A DNA stretch of 64,000 bases from Nocardia ninae NBRC 108245 (GCF_007990755.1 NZ_BJXA01000024.1:1-64000); one strand, 5' to 3'; shown: positions 34,982-45,400, counted from the first letter of the stretch. Translations and numbers: made by a program. Notes: generated by a model not told the origin, from the sequence alone.

Positions 34982-36937
34982 TTACGGGGTGGCGGTGCTG
35001 CGGGTGGACGGGAGGAAGGGGCGCAGCAGGTTCTCCTCGGTGGACGGGCCGACCTGCCACTCGGCGATCCAGGGACCGGTGCCCTCGCTGGGGTCGAACA
35101 CACCCTCCTCCAGCCAGGTGTAGCGACCGGTGAGCACGCCGCGGGTCAGCGCGCGATCGTCGTCGTCGGTGTTGTCCCAGAGCCGGTCGAACAGGCTGCG
35201 CACCCGGACCCTGGCCTGCTTGCAGAAGGCGTCGGCGAGCTCTGCGGCGGCGTTGGCCTCCGGCGCGCCCGCGTTGTGCAGTGCGTGCGCGCGTACGCAG
35301 GCCGCCGACATGGCGAACAACTCGGCGCCGATATCGACGATCCGGCCGAGGAAGTTCTGCTTGTACTCCAGCTTCGCCTGCCAGCGGCCCATCGCGTACA
35401 TCAGCGACCTGGCCTGTTTGCGCGAGCTGCGCTCGATGAAGCGCAGATGCTTTGCCAGCGAGCCGAATTCGGTATAGGTCGCGGGTACGGTGCCCGAGCC
35501 GACCGCGAGCTGCGGGAACCACTTGGCATAGAAGCCGGTCGCGCCGACGGCCGCCTTGGCTTTGTCCTTCAACTCGGCGTTGCGGTCCACCAGCGCGCCT
35601 GCGGCCGCCATGTGCGCGTCGGCCATCTCCCGAGCGATCAGTAGCCGCATGATCTCGCTGGAGCCCTCGAAGATCCGGTTGATGCGCAGATCGCGGACCA
35701 GTTGTTCGGCGCCGACCGCGCGTTCACCGCGGGCCGCGAGCGAGGCCGCCGTCTCGTAGCCGCGGCCACCGCGGATCTGCACGAGTTCGTCGGCGATGGT
35801 GCAGCTCATCTCGCTGGCCCACAGCTTGGCCAGCGCCGCCTCGATCCGGATGTCGTTGCGCGCCTCGTCGCACATGGCGGCGGACAGGTCGAGTGCGGCC
35901 TCGAGCGCGTAGGTGGTCGCGGCGATGAAGGAGATCTTCTGGCCGACCGCCTCGTGCTCGCCGACCGGCCTGCCCCACTGCACCCGCTCGGTGCTCCACT
36001 CCCTGGCGATCTTCAGCGACCACTTCGCCGAGGCGGTACACAGCGCCGGGATGGCCAGCCTGCCCGCGTTGAGGGTGGTGAGCGCGATCTTCAGGCCGTC
36101 GCCTTCGCGCCCGATGAGGTTGGCCCGCGGCACCCGCACGTTGTGCATCCTGGTGACGCCGTTCTCGATGCCGCGCAGGCCCATGAACGCATTGCGCCGC
36201 TCGACGGTGATGCCCGGCGAATCGGCCTCGACCACGAACGCGGAGATACCGCCGCGATGGCCCTCGCTCTTGGGCACCCTGGCCATCACCACCAGCAGCT
36301 CGGCCACCACACCGTTGGTGGTCCACAGCTTGACGCCGTTGAGCTCGTAGGCCGTCCCGTCGTCGACCGGAGTGGCGGTGCTCGCCATCCTGGCCGGGTC
36401 GGAGCCGACGTCGGGCTCGGTGAGCAGGAAGGCACTCACCGCACCCGCGGCGCAGCGGGGCAGGAACTCCGCCTTCTGCTCCGCGGTGCCCGCCAGCTTC
36501 AACGGTTCGGGTACGCCGATGGACTGGTGCGCCGAGAGCAGCACGCCCAGGCTGGGATGGGCCGAGCCGACCAGCATCAACGCCCGGTTATAGCCGAACT
36601 GGGAGAGTCCCTGCCCGCCATAGGATTCCGGAATCTTCAAGCCGAAGCAGCCGAGCTCGGCGAGCCCCTTGACGTACTCGTCCGGGATCCGGCCCTCCGC
36701 CTCGATCACCCCGCCGTCGATGGACTCGCAGAACGGCCGCAGCCTGGCGAGGTAGGCCGCGGTGCGGGCGGCATCCTCCGGGCTCGGCTCCGGGTAGGGG
36801 TGGATCAGATCGAGCCGGAACCGCCCGAGGAACATCTCCTTCGCGAACGATGGTTTGGCCCAGCTGGTTTCGCGGGACTCCTCGACCAGTGCGCGGGCCT
36901 GTTCTTCGGTGGCGTCGACTTTCGCGGCTGTCGCCAT
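34982..36937 (-). CDS. Long acyl-CoA dehydrogenase (VLCAD/FadE-type)
   Basis: 651 residues from ATG 36937 with GAGGAGGAC upstream. It has the three-part ACAD fold: AFLLTEPDVGSDPARM (FAD/substrate), ISAFVVEADSPGI, MGLRGIENGVTRMHNV, QIRGGRGYETAASLAARGE and RIFEGSSEIMRLL, with the Glu used as base in long-chain enzymes. An extra C-terminal helical region of about 180 residues (after residue 460) is typical of VLCAD-like enzymes, which bind membranes or dimerise through it. It starts beta-oxidation of long acyl-CoAs. A 12-bp palindrome lies 53 bp upstream. Confidence 0.93.
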   Translation of the reverse strand: MATAAKVDATEEQARALVEESRETSWAKPSFAKEMFLGRFRLDLIHPYPEPSPEDAARTAAYLARLRPFCESIDGGVIEAEGRIPDEYVKGLAELGCFGLKIPESYGGQGLSQFGYNRALMLVGSAHPSLGVLLSAHQSIGVPEPLKLAGTAEQKAEFLPRCAAGAVSAFLLTEPDVGSDPARMASTATPVDDGTAYELNGVKLWTTNGVVAELLVVMARVPKSEGHRGGISAFVVEADSPGITVERRNAFMGLRGIENGVTRMHNVRVPRANLIGREGDGLKIALTTLNAGRLAIPALCTASAKWSLKIAREWSTERVQWGRPVGEHEAVGQKISFIAATTYALEAALDLSAAMCDEARNDIRIEAALAKLWASEMSCTIADELVQIRGGRGYETAASLAARGERAVGAEQLVRDLRINRIFEGSSEIMRLLIAREMADAHMAAAGALVDRNAELKDKAKAAVGATGFYAKWFPQLAVGSGTVPATYTEFGSLAKHLRFIERSSRKQARSLMYAMGRWQAKLEYKQNFLGRIVDIGAELFAMSAACVRAHALHNAGAPEANAAAELADAFCKQARVRVRSLFDRLWDNTDDDDRALTRGVLTGRYTWLEEGVFDPSEGTGPWIAEWQVGPSTEENLLRPFLPSTRSTATP

Positions 36938-36989
36938 GATGTCCTCCTCGGACGTGATCAGGATCACATACGAGTGTAAGAACTTTAGT

Positions 36990-37001
36990 TACCGGCCGGT
37001 A
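36990..37001. promoter_or_regulatory. Perfect 12-bp palindrome upstream of the acyl-CoA dehydrogenase
   Basis: TACCGGCCGGTA, in a less GC-rich leader, 53 bp from the start codon. The position suits a TetR-family repressor of fatty-acid genes; the protein is not identified. Confidence 0.45.
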
Positions 37002-37091
37002 GGGCTGCAGGTCGATTGATTTCTATCGATCTCTAATGATCTTGGTAGACAGGCTAATTCGAGGCTATCCGATCGTTCGCTCTTCAGAACG

Positions 37092-38273
37092 TCAGACGCT
37101 GCGCAGGTAGCGGCCGAAGTGCGGCACGGTGAATCCGATGGTGCCGCGCTCGGCCGAGTAGATCAGGCCCTTCTTGATCAGGCCGTCGCGCGCGGGCGAG
37201 AGGGAGGCGGGTTTGCGGCCGAGTTCGCTGGCCACCGCCGAGGTCGCCACCGGGCCGTCGTCGCCGGCCAGATCCGCCATGGCGCGCATGTATTCGCGCT
37301 CGGCCGGCGTTGCCCGTTCGTAGCGGGAGCCGAAGAAGCCGACCGCCAGCTCCTCTTCCGCGGTCGGCGAGGCCACCTCGACGTCCTCGGCCGTGATCGG
37401 GCTCTCCGGCGCCTGGTCCCAGGCGGCCTTGCCGTAGGCCTGCACAAAGTACGGATAGCCATCGGCCTTGTGGTAAAGCGCATCCAGCGCCTCGTCGGTG
37501 AACTTCACCTCTTCGCGCTCGGCGGGCGCGATCAGCGCGAGGTCTGCGGATTCCCGGTCGAGTCGATCGATGCGGTGGTAACTGAACAGACGCTCCGAGT
37601 AACTCTTCGAGGCGGACAGCACCGCGGGCAGATGCGGCAACCCGGCCCCGACCACGATGAGCGGCGCTGCGTCCTGGCTCAATTCGTGGCAGGCACCGCA
37701 GATCGCGGAGACGTCGGCCGGGCCGAGGTCCTGCATCTCATCGATGAAAATCGCGATGCCGACGCCGATCTCGCTGGCCAGCGCCGCCGCCTCGACCAGC
37801 AGCTCGACCAGGTCGATCTCGATGTCACCGGAGTCCGCGCGCCCGGTCACCGCGGGTACGTCGATACCGGGCTGCCAGCGTTCGCGCATGCCCTTGTCGG
37901 CGGTGGCGCGCAGCGCGAAAGCCTTGAGGATGCCAAGGAAGTCGTCGACCCGCTCCGGATTGCGGTGGGCCATGGCGATCGCGCGGACGGCCATATGTAG
38001 CGCCGAGGACAGCGGGCGGCGTAGCTCCTGGTCCGGCCTGGCCTCGATCTTGCCGGTGCCCCAGCCGCGCGAGATGGCGGTGGAGCGAAGTTGGTTGAGC
38101 AGCACCGTCTTTCCGACGCCGCGCAACCCGGTGAGCATGACGCTGCGTTCCGGGCGGCCGCGGGCGACGCGTTCCAGCACGATGTCGAAGGCGGTGAGTT
38201 GCTTGTCGCGCCCGGCTAATTCGGGTGGGCGCTGTCCGGCTCCGGGAGCATACGGATTCCGCACGGGGTCCAT
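37092..38273 (-). CDS. AAA ATPase of the Orc1/Cdc6-like ATP-binding type
   Basis: 393 residues. Walker A LTGLRGVGKTVLLNQL near residues 47-62, Walker B AIFIDEMQDLG near 175, sensor-like VVGAGLPHLP, a lid domain with ADGYPYFVQAYGKAAWD and a C-terminal winged helix (SAVASELGRKPASLSPARDGLIKKGLIY). Such single ATPases are widespread in actinobacteria and of unknown job, possibly DNA-linked. Divergent from a short gene; the promoter region has CTAG-type repeats. Confidence 0.88.
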   Translation of the reverse strand: MDPVRNPYAPGAGQRPPELAGRDKQLTAFDIVLERVARGRPERSVMLTGLRGVGKTVLLNQLRSTAISRGWGTGKIEARPDQELRRPLSSALHMAVRAIAMAHRNPERVDDFLGILKAFALRATADKGMRERWQPGIDVPAVTGRADSGDIEIDLVELLVEAAALASEIGVGIAIFIDEMQDLGPADVSAICGACHELSQDAAPLIVVGAGLPHLPAVLSASKSYSERLFSYHRIDRLDRESADLALIAPAEREEVKFTDEALDALYHKADGYPYFVQAYGKAAWDQAPESPITAEDVEVASPTAEEELAVGFFGSRYERATPAEREYMRAMADLAGDDGPVATSAVASELGRKPASLSPARDGLIKKGLIYSAERGTIGFTVPHFGRYLRSV

Positions 38274-38313
38274 ACCCTGACACCGTAGCCCGTTCGGTCC
38301 GGAGAATCTGCCC

Positions 38314-38345
38314 GTATCTACGGCGTGTCCTAGATACGCCTAGCG
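38314..38345. promoter_or_regulatory. Inverted repeat and CTAG element in the divergent promoter
   Basis: GTATCTA (38314-38320), 10 bases, TAGATAC (38331-38337) is a perfect inverted repeat. It overlaps CTAGA-N5-CTAGCG (38330-38345), the same element as at 31815-31830 apart from its 5-base spacer. Confidence 0.5.
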
Positions 38346-38432
38346 GAAGGTATTGCACGATGACACTTGCACTATTGCTATAGGCCCGGAACTCACTACG
38401 CTGGTGGCGTTTCCGGCGAGTATCGGAGGGGC

Positions 38433-38711
38433 ATGTCCGACGAACCCACCCCCACCACGGCCGAGGTGGTCGAATCCTGGAACGTTCCGGCGGGTGCCAC
38501 CGTCGCGCGGCGCATCCGCTCCAACATTCTGGTGGCGATAGAGCGCGGCTATGACGATCCGCAGCTGGTGGCGGACCTGGCGGTCGGGCCGTTGGTGATG
38601 GCGCTGGGTCAGCTGGAGGTCGGGCTCGCCGATGCGCGGCGCCGGATCATCGAACTCGAGCGGGCGCTCGCCGAACGCGACGATGAGTCCTCGAACGGCC
38701 ACGAATCCTGA
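38433..38711 (+). CDS. Small hypothetical protein
   Basis: 92 residues from ATG 38433, GGAGGG just upstream. A polar N-terminus (MSDEPTPTTAEVVESWNVP) is followed by helices with a C-terminal coiled coil (LADARRRIIELERALAERDDE). No family recognised. It is divergent from the AAA ATPase. Confidence 0.75.
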   Translation: MSDEPTPTTAEVVESWNVPAGATVARRIRSNILVAIERGYDDPQLVADLAVGPLVMALGQLEVGLADARRRIIELERALAERDDESSNGHES

Positions 38712-38904
38712 ATTCCCAGCGGCCGATTCGGACATTTGCCGCCGATCGGTAACGGACACCGCTGCGCCGATATCGTGTCGTGACCTTGTGGGCGTGTCGC
38801 GTTTCCGGGCGATCGTCCAGCGGGTTTGCCGAGAGTGAAAAACTCGCAGGTCTGTGCGCTGGACAACACCGCGTCGGCATCGTAATCTCTTCGTGACTTA
38901 GTGG

Positions 38905-39060
38905 AGTCCTGTCGCTTCGAAAGAGAAGCGGCGCCACGGAGTTACCGCCTTAGCGGCCGTCGGGGCCATCTTCCCGGCTGTCGTGCCGGGATCACCCACA
39001 GGGTTCATTCGGGTGATGCCTTGCGGCCATTTTCTGGTCAGCTAGCCCGGTCGGCGGGAA
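38905..39060 (+). ncRNA. c-di-AMP (ydaO/yuaA-type) riboswitch
   Basis: The leader of the NlpC/P60 gene has the layout of actinobacterial ydaO riboswitches. A 5' hairpin CGCTTC/GAAGCG stands at about 38913-38930, then GGAGTTACCGCC, GC-rich paired arms around 38950-39020, and near the 3' end GGTCAGCTAGCCCGGTCGGC (39036-39055), matching the conserved UCAGCUA-x-CC core. It lies 30 bp before the gene's ribosome binding site. This class turns expression off when c-di-AMP binds and commonly controls cell-wall hydrolases. Ends are approximate. Confidence 0.8.
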
Positions 39061-39086
39061 AGCACGAAGATCGGAGACGTAGCTCG

Positions 39087-39752
39087 GTGGGTAAACACAG
39101 CATGCAGCGGGATTCTCGCTTGCCGAATTCCGTCAAGGGTGCCCTCGTGATGGGCGCGGTGGCCGCGACAACCGGTGCCATGCCGGCGATTCCCGCGATG
39201 GCGGCAACCGTCAGCATTCCCGGCCTCGGCAACTTCGACGTTCCTGTTCCACAGGAATACGAGGCGCCGGTCCAGCAACTGAACCAGCAGATCCAGCAGG
39301 CTGTCTCGGCTATGCCGAACGCGCAGCTGCCCGGTGCACCGCAGCAGGCGGCGCCCGGCGTTCCCAACTTCGCGCCGAACATGCCCGGCATGTTCAATCC
39401 CGCTCCCAGTGCCAGTGATATCGCGCTCGACGCCGCCAAGACCAAGGTCGGCGCGATGTACTCCTGGGGTGCCGCGGGCCCGTCCAACTTCGACTGCTCG
39501 GGTCTGGTCCAGTGGGCCTACCGGCAGGCCGGCGTCGAACTCCCCCGCACCAGCTTCGAGCAGTCGCACGTCGGCGCTCCGGTGGCCTTCCAGAATCTGC
39601 AGCCCGGCGACATCGTCATCACCAACGGTGGTAACCACGTCGGCATCTACGCGGGCGACGGCAAGCTGCTCAACGCCGTCCAGTCCGGCTCGCCCGTCTC
39701 CTACACCCCGCTCCGCCCCGGCGACGTCGTCACCGCACGCCGTATCGTTTAA
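39087..39752 (+). CDS. Secreted NlpC/P60 peptidoglycan hydrolase
   Basis: 221 residues from GTG 39087 (VGKHS), with GGAGACG upstream; ATG 39102 is an alternative. A signal peptide ends near AMAA at about residue 40. A Pro/Gln/Ala-rich linker follows, then the NlpC/P60 domain from about 108, with catalytic Cys137 in NFDCSGLVQWAY and His184 in GGNHVGIY. It probably cuts peptide stems of peptidoglycan between D-Glu and meso-DAP. Riboswitch control ties it to c-di-AMP and osmotic or wall state. Confidence 0.93.
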   Translation: MGKHSMQRDSRLPNSVKGALVMGAVAATTGAMPAIPAMAATVSIPGLGNFDVPVPQEYEAPVQQLNQQIQQAVSAMPNAQLPGAPQQAAPGVPNFAPNMPGMFNPAPSASDIALDAAKTKVGAMYSWGAAGPSNFDCSGLVQWAYRQAGVELPRTSFEQSHVGAPVAFQNLQPGDIVITNGGNHVGIYAGDGKLLNAVQSGSPVSYTPLRPGDVVTARRIV

Positions 39753-39754
39753 GG

Positions 39755-40174
39755 GTGACCCCCGCCGATAACGGCATCCGTACCAACGGAAACAAGAGCA
39801 CTGCGACGCAGGCCCGAGTCGATTCCTGGACTTGGGCCGTGCGCCTGTTCAAAACAAGATCCGCCGCCGCCGCGGCCTGCCGAGGCGGTCACGTCCGCGT
39901 CAACGGCGTCGCGGCCAAGCCCGCCCAGCCGGTCAAGCCCGGCGACGAGGTGCGTATCCGCGTCAGCGGCCTCGAACGCATCGTGATCGTCGAACAGATT
40001 GTCACCAAGCGCGTCGGTGCTCCCATCGCCGCCCAATGCCTGATCGACCGCAGCCCGCCGCCACCGCCGCGCGAACTCCTCGCCGCCCTGCCGCGCCGCG
40101 ATCGCGGCTCCGGGCGGCCCACCAAACGTGAACGGCGCGAGACGGATCGGCTCCTCGGTCGCACCGAAGAGTGA
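39755..40174 (+). CDS. S4-domain RNA-binding protein (Hsp15-like)
   Basis: 139 residues, GTG start two bases after the preceding stop. The S4 domain is clear: RVDSWTWAVRLFKTRSAAAAACRGGHVRVNGVAAKPAQPVKPGDEVRI. A basic C-terminal tail follows (RDRGSGRPTKRERRETDRL). E. coli Hsp15 binds stalled 50S-nascent chain complexes. Tight spacing suggests co-transcription with the NlpC/P60 gene, but function is probably unrelated. Confidence 0.88.
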   Translation: MTPADNGIRTNGNKSTATQARVDSWTWAVRLFKTRSAAAAACRGGHVRVNGVAAKPAQPVKPGDEVRIRVSGLERIVIVEQIVTKRVGAPIAAQCLIDRSPPPPPRELLAALPRRDRGSGRPTKRERRETDRLLGRTEE

Positions 40175-40244
40175 ATGTTCAGGTCGAAGCTCGCGTGGCC
40201 AGGTAATTCACCGCAGCGATGTTGTGAACGCGCCAGCGGGAAGA

Positions 40245-40634
40245 TCACGGCATCGCGGCAAGTTTCGCCGGAATAGCGATGTTCTCGTCAGCCCAGTGGA
40301 TCGCACAGACCCGGTGGTAACCGTCGGCGATCACCATCGGCGCCCCGGTGCGAAAGTCGCCGCGCACCAACAGGATCGGCGACAACGCCTTGCCATTGTG
40401 AATCTTGATCAAATCGCGGCGGACGTGCAGGTTCTCCGGTGGCAGCAGCTCGAGCCGCGCGGCACGAAGAATGTCCTTGGCCTTCTTGTGCACGATCGGG
40501 GCGGCCCGCAGATCGTCCACCACCGCGCTGACGATCTTCGGTCCGGCCAGCAACTCCAAGTAGTCGGCGGCTGCGGGGTAGTCGTGCGCCTCGGGGACGT
40601 CTTTCCACCGCACAGCGATGATCTCGGTTGCCAT
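40245..40634 (-). CDS. ParB-like N-terminal-fold hypothetical protein
   Basis: 129 residues from ATG 40634. The end LSPILLVRGDFRTGAPMVIADGYHRVCAIHW has the layout of ParB/sulfiredoxin-type domains, where a G-x-H-R motif (here DGYHR) binds nucleotide. The N-terminal half has WKDVPEAHDYPAAADYL. It is alone in containing this domain here and 62 bp downstream of the FAAL gene, so it could be the last gene of that operon or separate. Actual function unknown. Confidence 0.72.
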   Translation of the reverse strand: MATEIIAVRWKDVPEAHDYPAAADYLELLAGPKIVSAVVDDLRAAPIVHKKAKDILRAARLELLPPENLHVRRDLIKIHNGKALSPILLVRGDFRTGAPMVIADGYHRVCAIHWADENIAIPAKLAAMP

Positions 40635-40696
40635 AGGCCACATCCTCGCGGCCGACCGGCCGGATCGGCGGGACCTCGACGGTGTTTCGGCCGAGC

Positions 40697-42412
40697 TCAG
40701 ATCATCGCCACCGGCTCGAGCTGACCGGCGATATAGCGGGCACGGCACTCACCGCGGCGCAGCTTCCCGCTGGTCGTCTTGGGTATGCGTCCTGGCTCGA
40801 CCAGCATTACCGCACCGGGTATTACCTCGTGTGCGGCCGCGACTTCCGCGCGGATCCGGCGGGCAAGCGCCGAGAGTTCGGCGGGCTCGATGGCCTCGAC
40901 GGCGGTCAGTTCGGCCACGATCACCAGATCTTCACGGCGCCCGTCGTCGTGCCCGAACGCCGTCACATGGCCGGGCCGGATCGCGGCGGCGCAGCTCTCG
41001 ACCGTCGCCTCGATATCGACCGGAAAGTGATTGCGGCCGTCCACCACGATGACATCCTTGCGGCGTCCCGCTATGTAGAGCTGACCGTCGAACCAGAAGC
41101 CGAGGTCGCCGGTGCGCAGCCAGCGGGCGTCGCTGCCGCGCAGGGTGGCGTGGAAGGTCTCGGCCGTGGCGTCGGGTCTGCCGTGGTAGCCGTCGCACAC
41201 ATTGGCGCCCGTGACCCAGATCTCGCCGACCCGGCCGACGGGCAGCTCGACGCAGGAAACCGGGTGCACGATGCGCACGTCCTGACCGATCGGTGCCCCG
41301 CAGCCGACCAGCGGCGCACCGCCGAGCGGTGGCGGTTCGGCGGCATGCGGCACCGCCCGGCCCTCGGCGAGCGCACCACGGTCGAAGTGCTGTGCCACCG
41401 GCGGTTTTCGCCAGTCACCGATGGTGACGGTCAGTGTCGCCTCGGCCAGGCCGAAGCCGGGCGTGTGTGCCTGATGCCGGAAGCCGTACTCGGCGAACGT
41501 CGCGGTGAATTCCGTGAGGGCCTCGGCCCGAATGGGTTCGGAGCCGTTGAGCAGCATGTCGAGGCAGGACAGGTCGAGTCCGGCCCGCTCCTCCGGCGTT
41601 GTCGCCGAAATAGCAAGGGCCAAACCGAAATTCGGCACACCGGTGATTCCCGCGCGGTAGTCGCTGACGGCACGCAGCCACCGGATCGGGCGCTTGACGA
41701 ATTCCGAGGGGGACATCGTCACACCGAGCACGCCGCAGTAGAGCGGCAGCGCCATACCGAGGATGAGACCCATGTCGTGGAAGAACGGCAGCCAGGTCAG
41801 AATGGGCTTGTCCGGCGAGGGTGCCAGCGCCTGACAGAGCTGTTCCAGTGCAGTCGTCATGTTCGCGTGGGTGACCCGCACGCCGGCGGGCGACTGGGTG
41901 GAGCCCGAGGTGTATTGCAGATAGGCGAGGTCGGTGCGGATCGGGTCGATGACCGGTTCGGCCGAATCCGCAGGCGGCGCAGTGACATCCGACGGGAGTT
42001 CGAGCACCTGGCCGAGCATGGGACCCAGTACGGACGAACTGGTCGAGTCTCCGTGCGAGAGCAAGGCGAGCGTGGGCCGCGCATCGGCGAGTACCGCGAG
42101 CAGCCGCTCCTTGTTGCGGGTACCGGCCGCCGGGAACAACGGCACCGCAATGCGATTGCTGTACAGGCAGGCGAGAAACGCGACCGCATAGTCGAGTCCG
42201 TGCGCGCAGAGGATGGCGACCCGGTCGCCCGGTGCGCTGCCGTCCCGGATCCGTTCGGCGAGTTCGCCTGCGGCGGTATGCAAGCGGGCATAGGTCATGT
42301 CGACGGGCAGCCGCTCGTGTATCCGGTAGCGCAGCTCGGTGCAGGCCACCGTGTCCGGCCGGGACGCGGCCCACTCGGCGATCCGGGCGGCGAGGCTGTT
42401 GCAGGCGGTCAT
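40697..42412 (-). CDS. Fatty-acyl-AMP ligase (FAAL)
   Basis: 571 residues from ATG 42412, overlapping the PKS-like stop by 4 bases (ATGA). ANL-superfamily motifs are intact: LQYTSGSTQSPAGVRVTHANM (P-loop), GFGLAEATLTV, WLRTGDLGFW and the C-terminal PKTTSGKLRR with the catalytic Lys. Phrases such as GSTQSPAGV and VDGRNHFPVDIE are typical of FAAL, not acyl-CoA ligases. It should activate a fatty acid as acyl-AMP and load it on an ACP, most simply the free ACP encoded two genes upstream. All expected active-site elements seem present, in contrast to its PKS-like neighbour. Confidence 0.92.
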   Translation of the reverse strand: MTACNSLAARIAEWAASRPDTVACTELRYRIHERLPVDMTYARLHTAAGELAERIRDGSAPGDRVAILCAHGLDYAVAFLACLYSNRIAVPLFPAAGTRNKERLLAVLADARPTLALLSHGDSTSSSVLGPMLGQVLELPSDVTAPPADSAEPVIDPIRTDLAYLQYTSGSTQSPAGVRVTHANMTTALEQLCQALAPSPDKPILTWLPFFHDMGLILGMALPLYCGVLGVTMSPSEFVKRPIRWLRAVSDYRAGITGVPNFGLALAISATTPEERAGLDLSCLDMLLNGSEPIRAEALTEFTATFAEYGFRHQAHTPGFGLAEATLTVTIGDWRKPPVAQHFDRGALAEGRAVPHAAEPPPLGGAPLVGCGAPIGQDVRIVHPVSCVELPVGRVGEIWVTGANVCDGYHGRPDATAETFHATLRGSDARWLRTGDLGFWFDGQLYIAGRRKDVIVVDGRNHFPVDIEATVESCAAAIRPGHVTAFGHDDGRREDLVIVAELTAVEAIEPAELSALARRIRAEVAAAHEVIPGAVMLVEPGRIPKTTSGKLRRGECRARYIAGQLEPVAMI

Positions 42413-45400
42413 GGGGCCTCGCCGAGGTGCGCGTCGACCAGGCGGCCGAGGGTGTCGGATGGATGGCGTTCGGCCGTGCGGGTGTGCTCGGACGAAGCCG
42501 TCATGGGAGCAAGCAGATTCGTCAGCCGCGTCGCCATGGGTGCGGTGTCGGCGGACGGGGTGTAGTCGACGGCCAAAAGGTATGCCCCCGTGAACCGCAG
42601 CGCGTCGGACAGCAACGCGGCCGCACTGCGGGCGTCGAAGCCGGCTATGCCCGCCTGCCGTGGCGGTACTGCCGGACCTATCGTCCACGCACCCCAGCCG
42701 ATGCTGAGCACGCCCCGCCCGGGGTGCGCCAGTGCGAGGGAATCCATCGCGGCGTTGGCAGCGGCTTCGGCGGAATGGCCTGGTCCGCCGAGTGCACCGG
42801 TGGCCGCGGAGAACAGCAGAATGAAGTCGGTCGGGTCGGCCGAGGTGAGTCCGATCAGATTGCTTGCTGCGGTCAGCTTGGGCGAGAACACTTCGGCCAG
42901 TTGCCCCGGGGTGGTCGCGTCGAAGGTTGCTTCGGTCGCTGTGCCTGCGGCGTGTACGACACCACGGATGGTCGAGCCGCATTCCCGAATGTCGTTGAGC
43001 GCGTTCGCGAGATCGCGCCGATCGGCGGCGTCGCAGCGGACGATGACGATCCGGTCCTCCAGTCCGTCCAGCAGTGCGGGCACCGGGCGGGGCGCGCGGG
43101 TGAGCACCACCACGTCGCGTGCCCCGGCATCGAGCAGCCAGCGCACCGCGACCGCGCCGACCGCACCCAAACCACCGGTGACCACGTAGGTGCCGGTGGC
43201 GTCGACGGTGGCGGTCGGAGTAGGACGAAGCTGTGCGGGGCTGAAGCGCCGGATCGCGAAAGCGCCTGCCCGGAGCCGTATCTCGTCGAGAAGCCGGGTC
43301 GAAGCGCTCGGTCCCCGAGCAACGAGCCGACTCAACGGTGCGACATTCCTGAGATCCGTGTCGATCCAGATCAGGCGCACCGGAAGGTCGGATTCGAGCT
43401 GCAAGGAGCGAACCAGACCGGCAATGGCCTGGGGGGCGGCCAAGGCATCGGTATCGGTGCTCAGCAGCCCGGACGCGGTGGTTCGTTCGACGGGTTCCGG
43501 CAGCACAACCGTCAGGGACCCGGTGCCGTCGTCGGCATGCACGCGTTGCAGCAGGTCGAGTACCCGGCAGGTGGTCGCGGTGGCACTCCGGCCGGGGCCG
43601 ATGGGGTCGGATAGCGTGGCCGAAGAGGCTGTTTCGGATGGCCAGACGAGGACAACGGCAGTGTGCGCGCTACCGGTACCCGACATCGGCAAGGCGGTGA
43701 TGAGGGTACTCGCGGCGTCGGGTTCGCGAGCGACCCGCTCGGTGGGCAGGGTGGTCGAGAGTGTGTCGGACAACCGGATCGCCAGTTCCGAATCGCCGAT
43801 TACCAAGGCGCGGATGGCGATCGGGTGGTCGGGAGCGCAGCTCGCTGTGCCGAAGAAGTCGGTGTCGTGCGACTCCCACATCTCCTGGCGGAAAGGTACC
43901 CGCCGCTCGGTATCTCGTGGGCGCACGGAAAGACGTGCGGAAGGGCTGGATTCCGCAAACCGGATACGCACGCCGCACATCGCCAGACACGGCACGCCGT
44001 GCTGGTCGGTGCCGATGACGTCGCCGCTGAATCCGGTGTCGGTACGCTCGCGGAGCAAGGCGTGCGCCTCCAGCACCACCCGATTCGGTTCGGCCGACAG
44101 CCACACGGAGTCGATGCCGATCGACAGCGGGCTCGCCCCCGTGGGCATCTCATCGAAGGCAATCGCACCGAGCAGATGTAGGCAGCCACTCAACGTTGCG
44201 GCACTCCGCGTTTCAGCGGCATCGAACACGCCGACCGCCCGGTCAGGACCCGTCGCGATGCCGCGCAGCGCGCGGAAACGCGGTCCGTACTCGAGCCTTA
44301 GCGCGCGCAGCGCGTCGTAGAAGGCGGCCGGTGCGATGACCCGCATGCGGTGCCGCCCAGCCCGGTTGGCATCCACCACTCGCATCCATGCGACGATATC
44401 CGCGGGTGTGGGGTCGCCGCCGGGCCGCGCCGATGCCAGCGCTGCGGCCGCCGTGACCTCCGCCCGTACACTTCCGCCGTGCCTGCGATAGCGGACCGCG
44501 GGCAGCGCCGCGAGATCGAGCCGCTCGTGCAGCACGAAGTCGGTGAGCATCGTCGCGGCAGCGCCGCTGGTGCGGGTCAGCTGCAGCAGCCCGAGCAGCC
44601 AGAAAGTCGCGGGCACGGTCGGTACGCCGTTGATCACGTGGTCGGCGAGATCGTCAGAGACGGAAGCGGATTCGGTCGACTCCGGTGCCGCTATGTCGGT
44701 AGCCAGGGGGAATCGACGCTTGCGCCACACCCGCCGTGGTGCGGTACGGAACGGGCCTTGCGCGGACCAGTCGACCGGTCGCCCTTCCAGATGGAGTCGG
44801 GCCAGGCAGGTCAGGAAAGCGCCGGCCTCGTCGGCACGAGTCGCCACCGGGTGAGCGCCGCCATGGAATTGGGGGTACTCCTCGACCGCCAAAAGCAACG
44901 AGGGATGTGGCGCGAGCTCCAGCACCGTCGAGAGTCCGTCCGCGGCGGCCCGCTCCAGCGCGGCGGCGAGATCGACTGTCCGCGAAGCATTCTCGGCCCA
45001 GTACTTGCCGTCCAGCACTGCGGTGTCGATCAGCTCGCCGCGGCGGGTGGTGGAGTACAGCGGAGTGTGCGGTGCCGTCGGTGCCAAGTCGGCGAGCGAT
45101 TCGATGAACTCCGCAGGGACGGTGGCGAGGCGCGGGTACGCGGCGGACTCGTCGGTGAGCCGCAGCACAGGCAGGTCGCGGCGCTTGGCCCGCCGCACCA
45201 GCGTATCGATGTAGCGCGGGGTGCCCGAGACGACCACCGACCGCGGACCGTTGATCGCCGCGACGGCGACCTGTGCGCGCATCGGCTCCACCAGTTTCAC
45301 CACCAGATGCGACGGTGCGAGCAGCAGGGCTACCGCGTCACTGTCCACAGATTCGGACAGGATCGCGCTGCGCCGCAGCACGACCCGCGCCGCATCCGAC

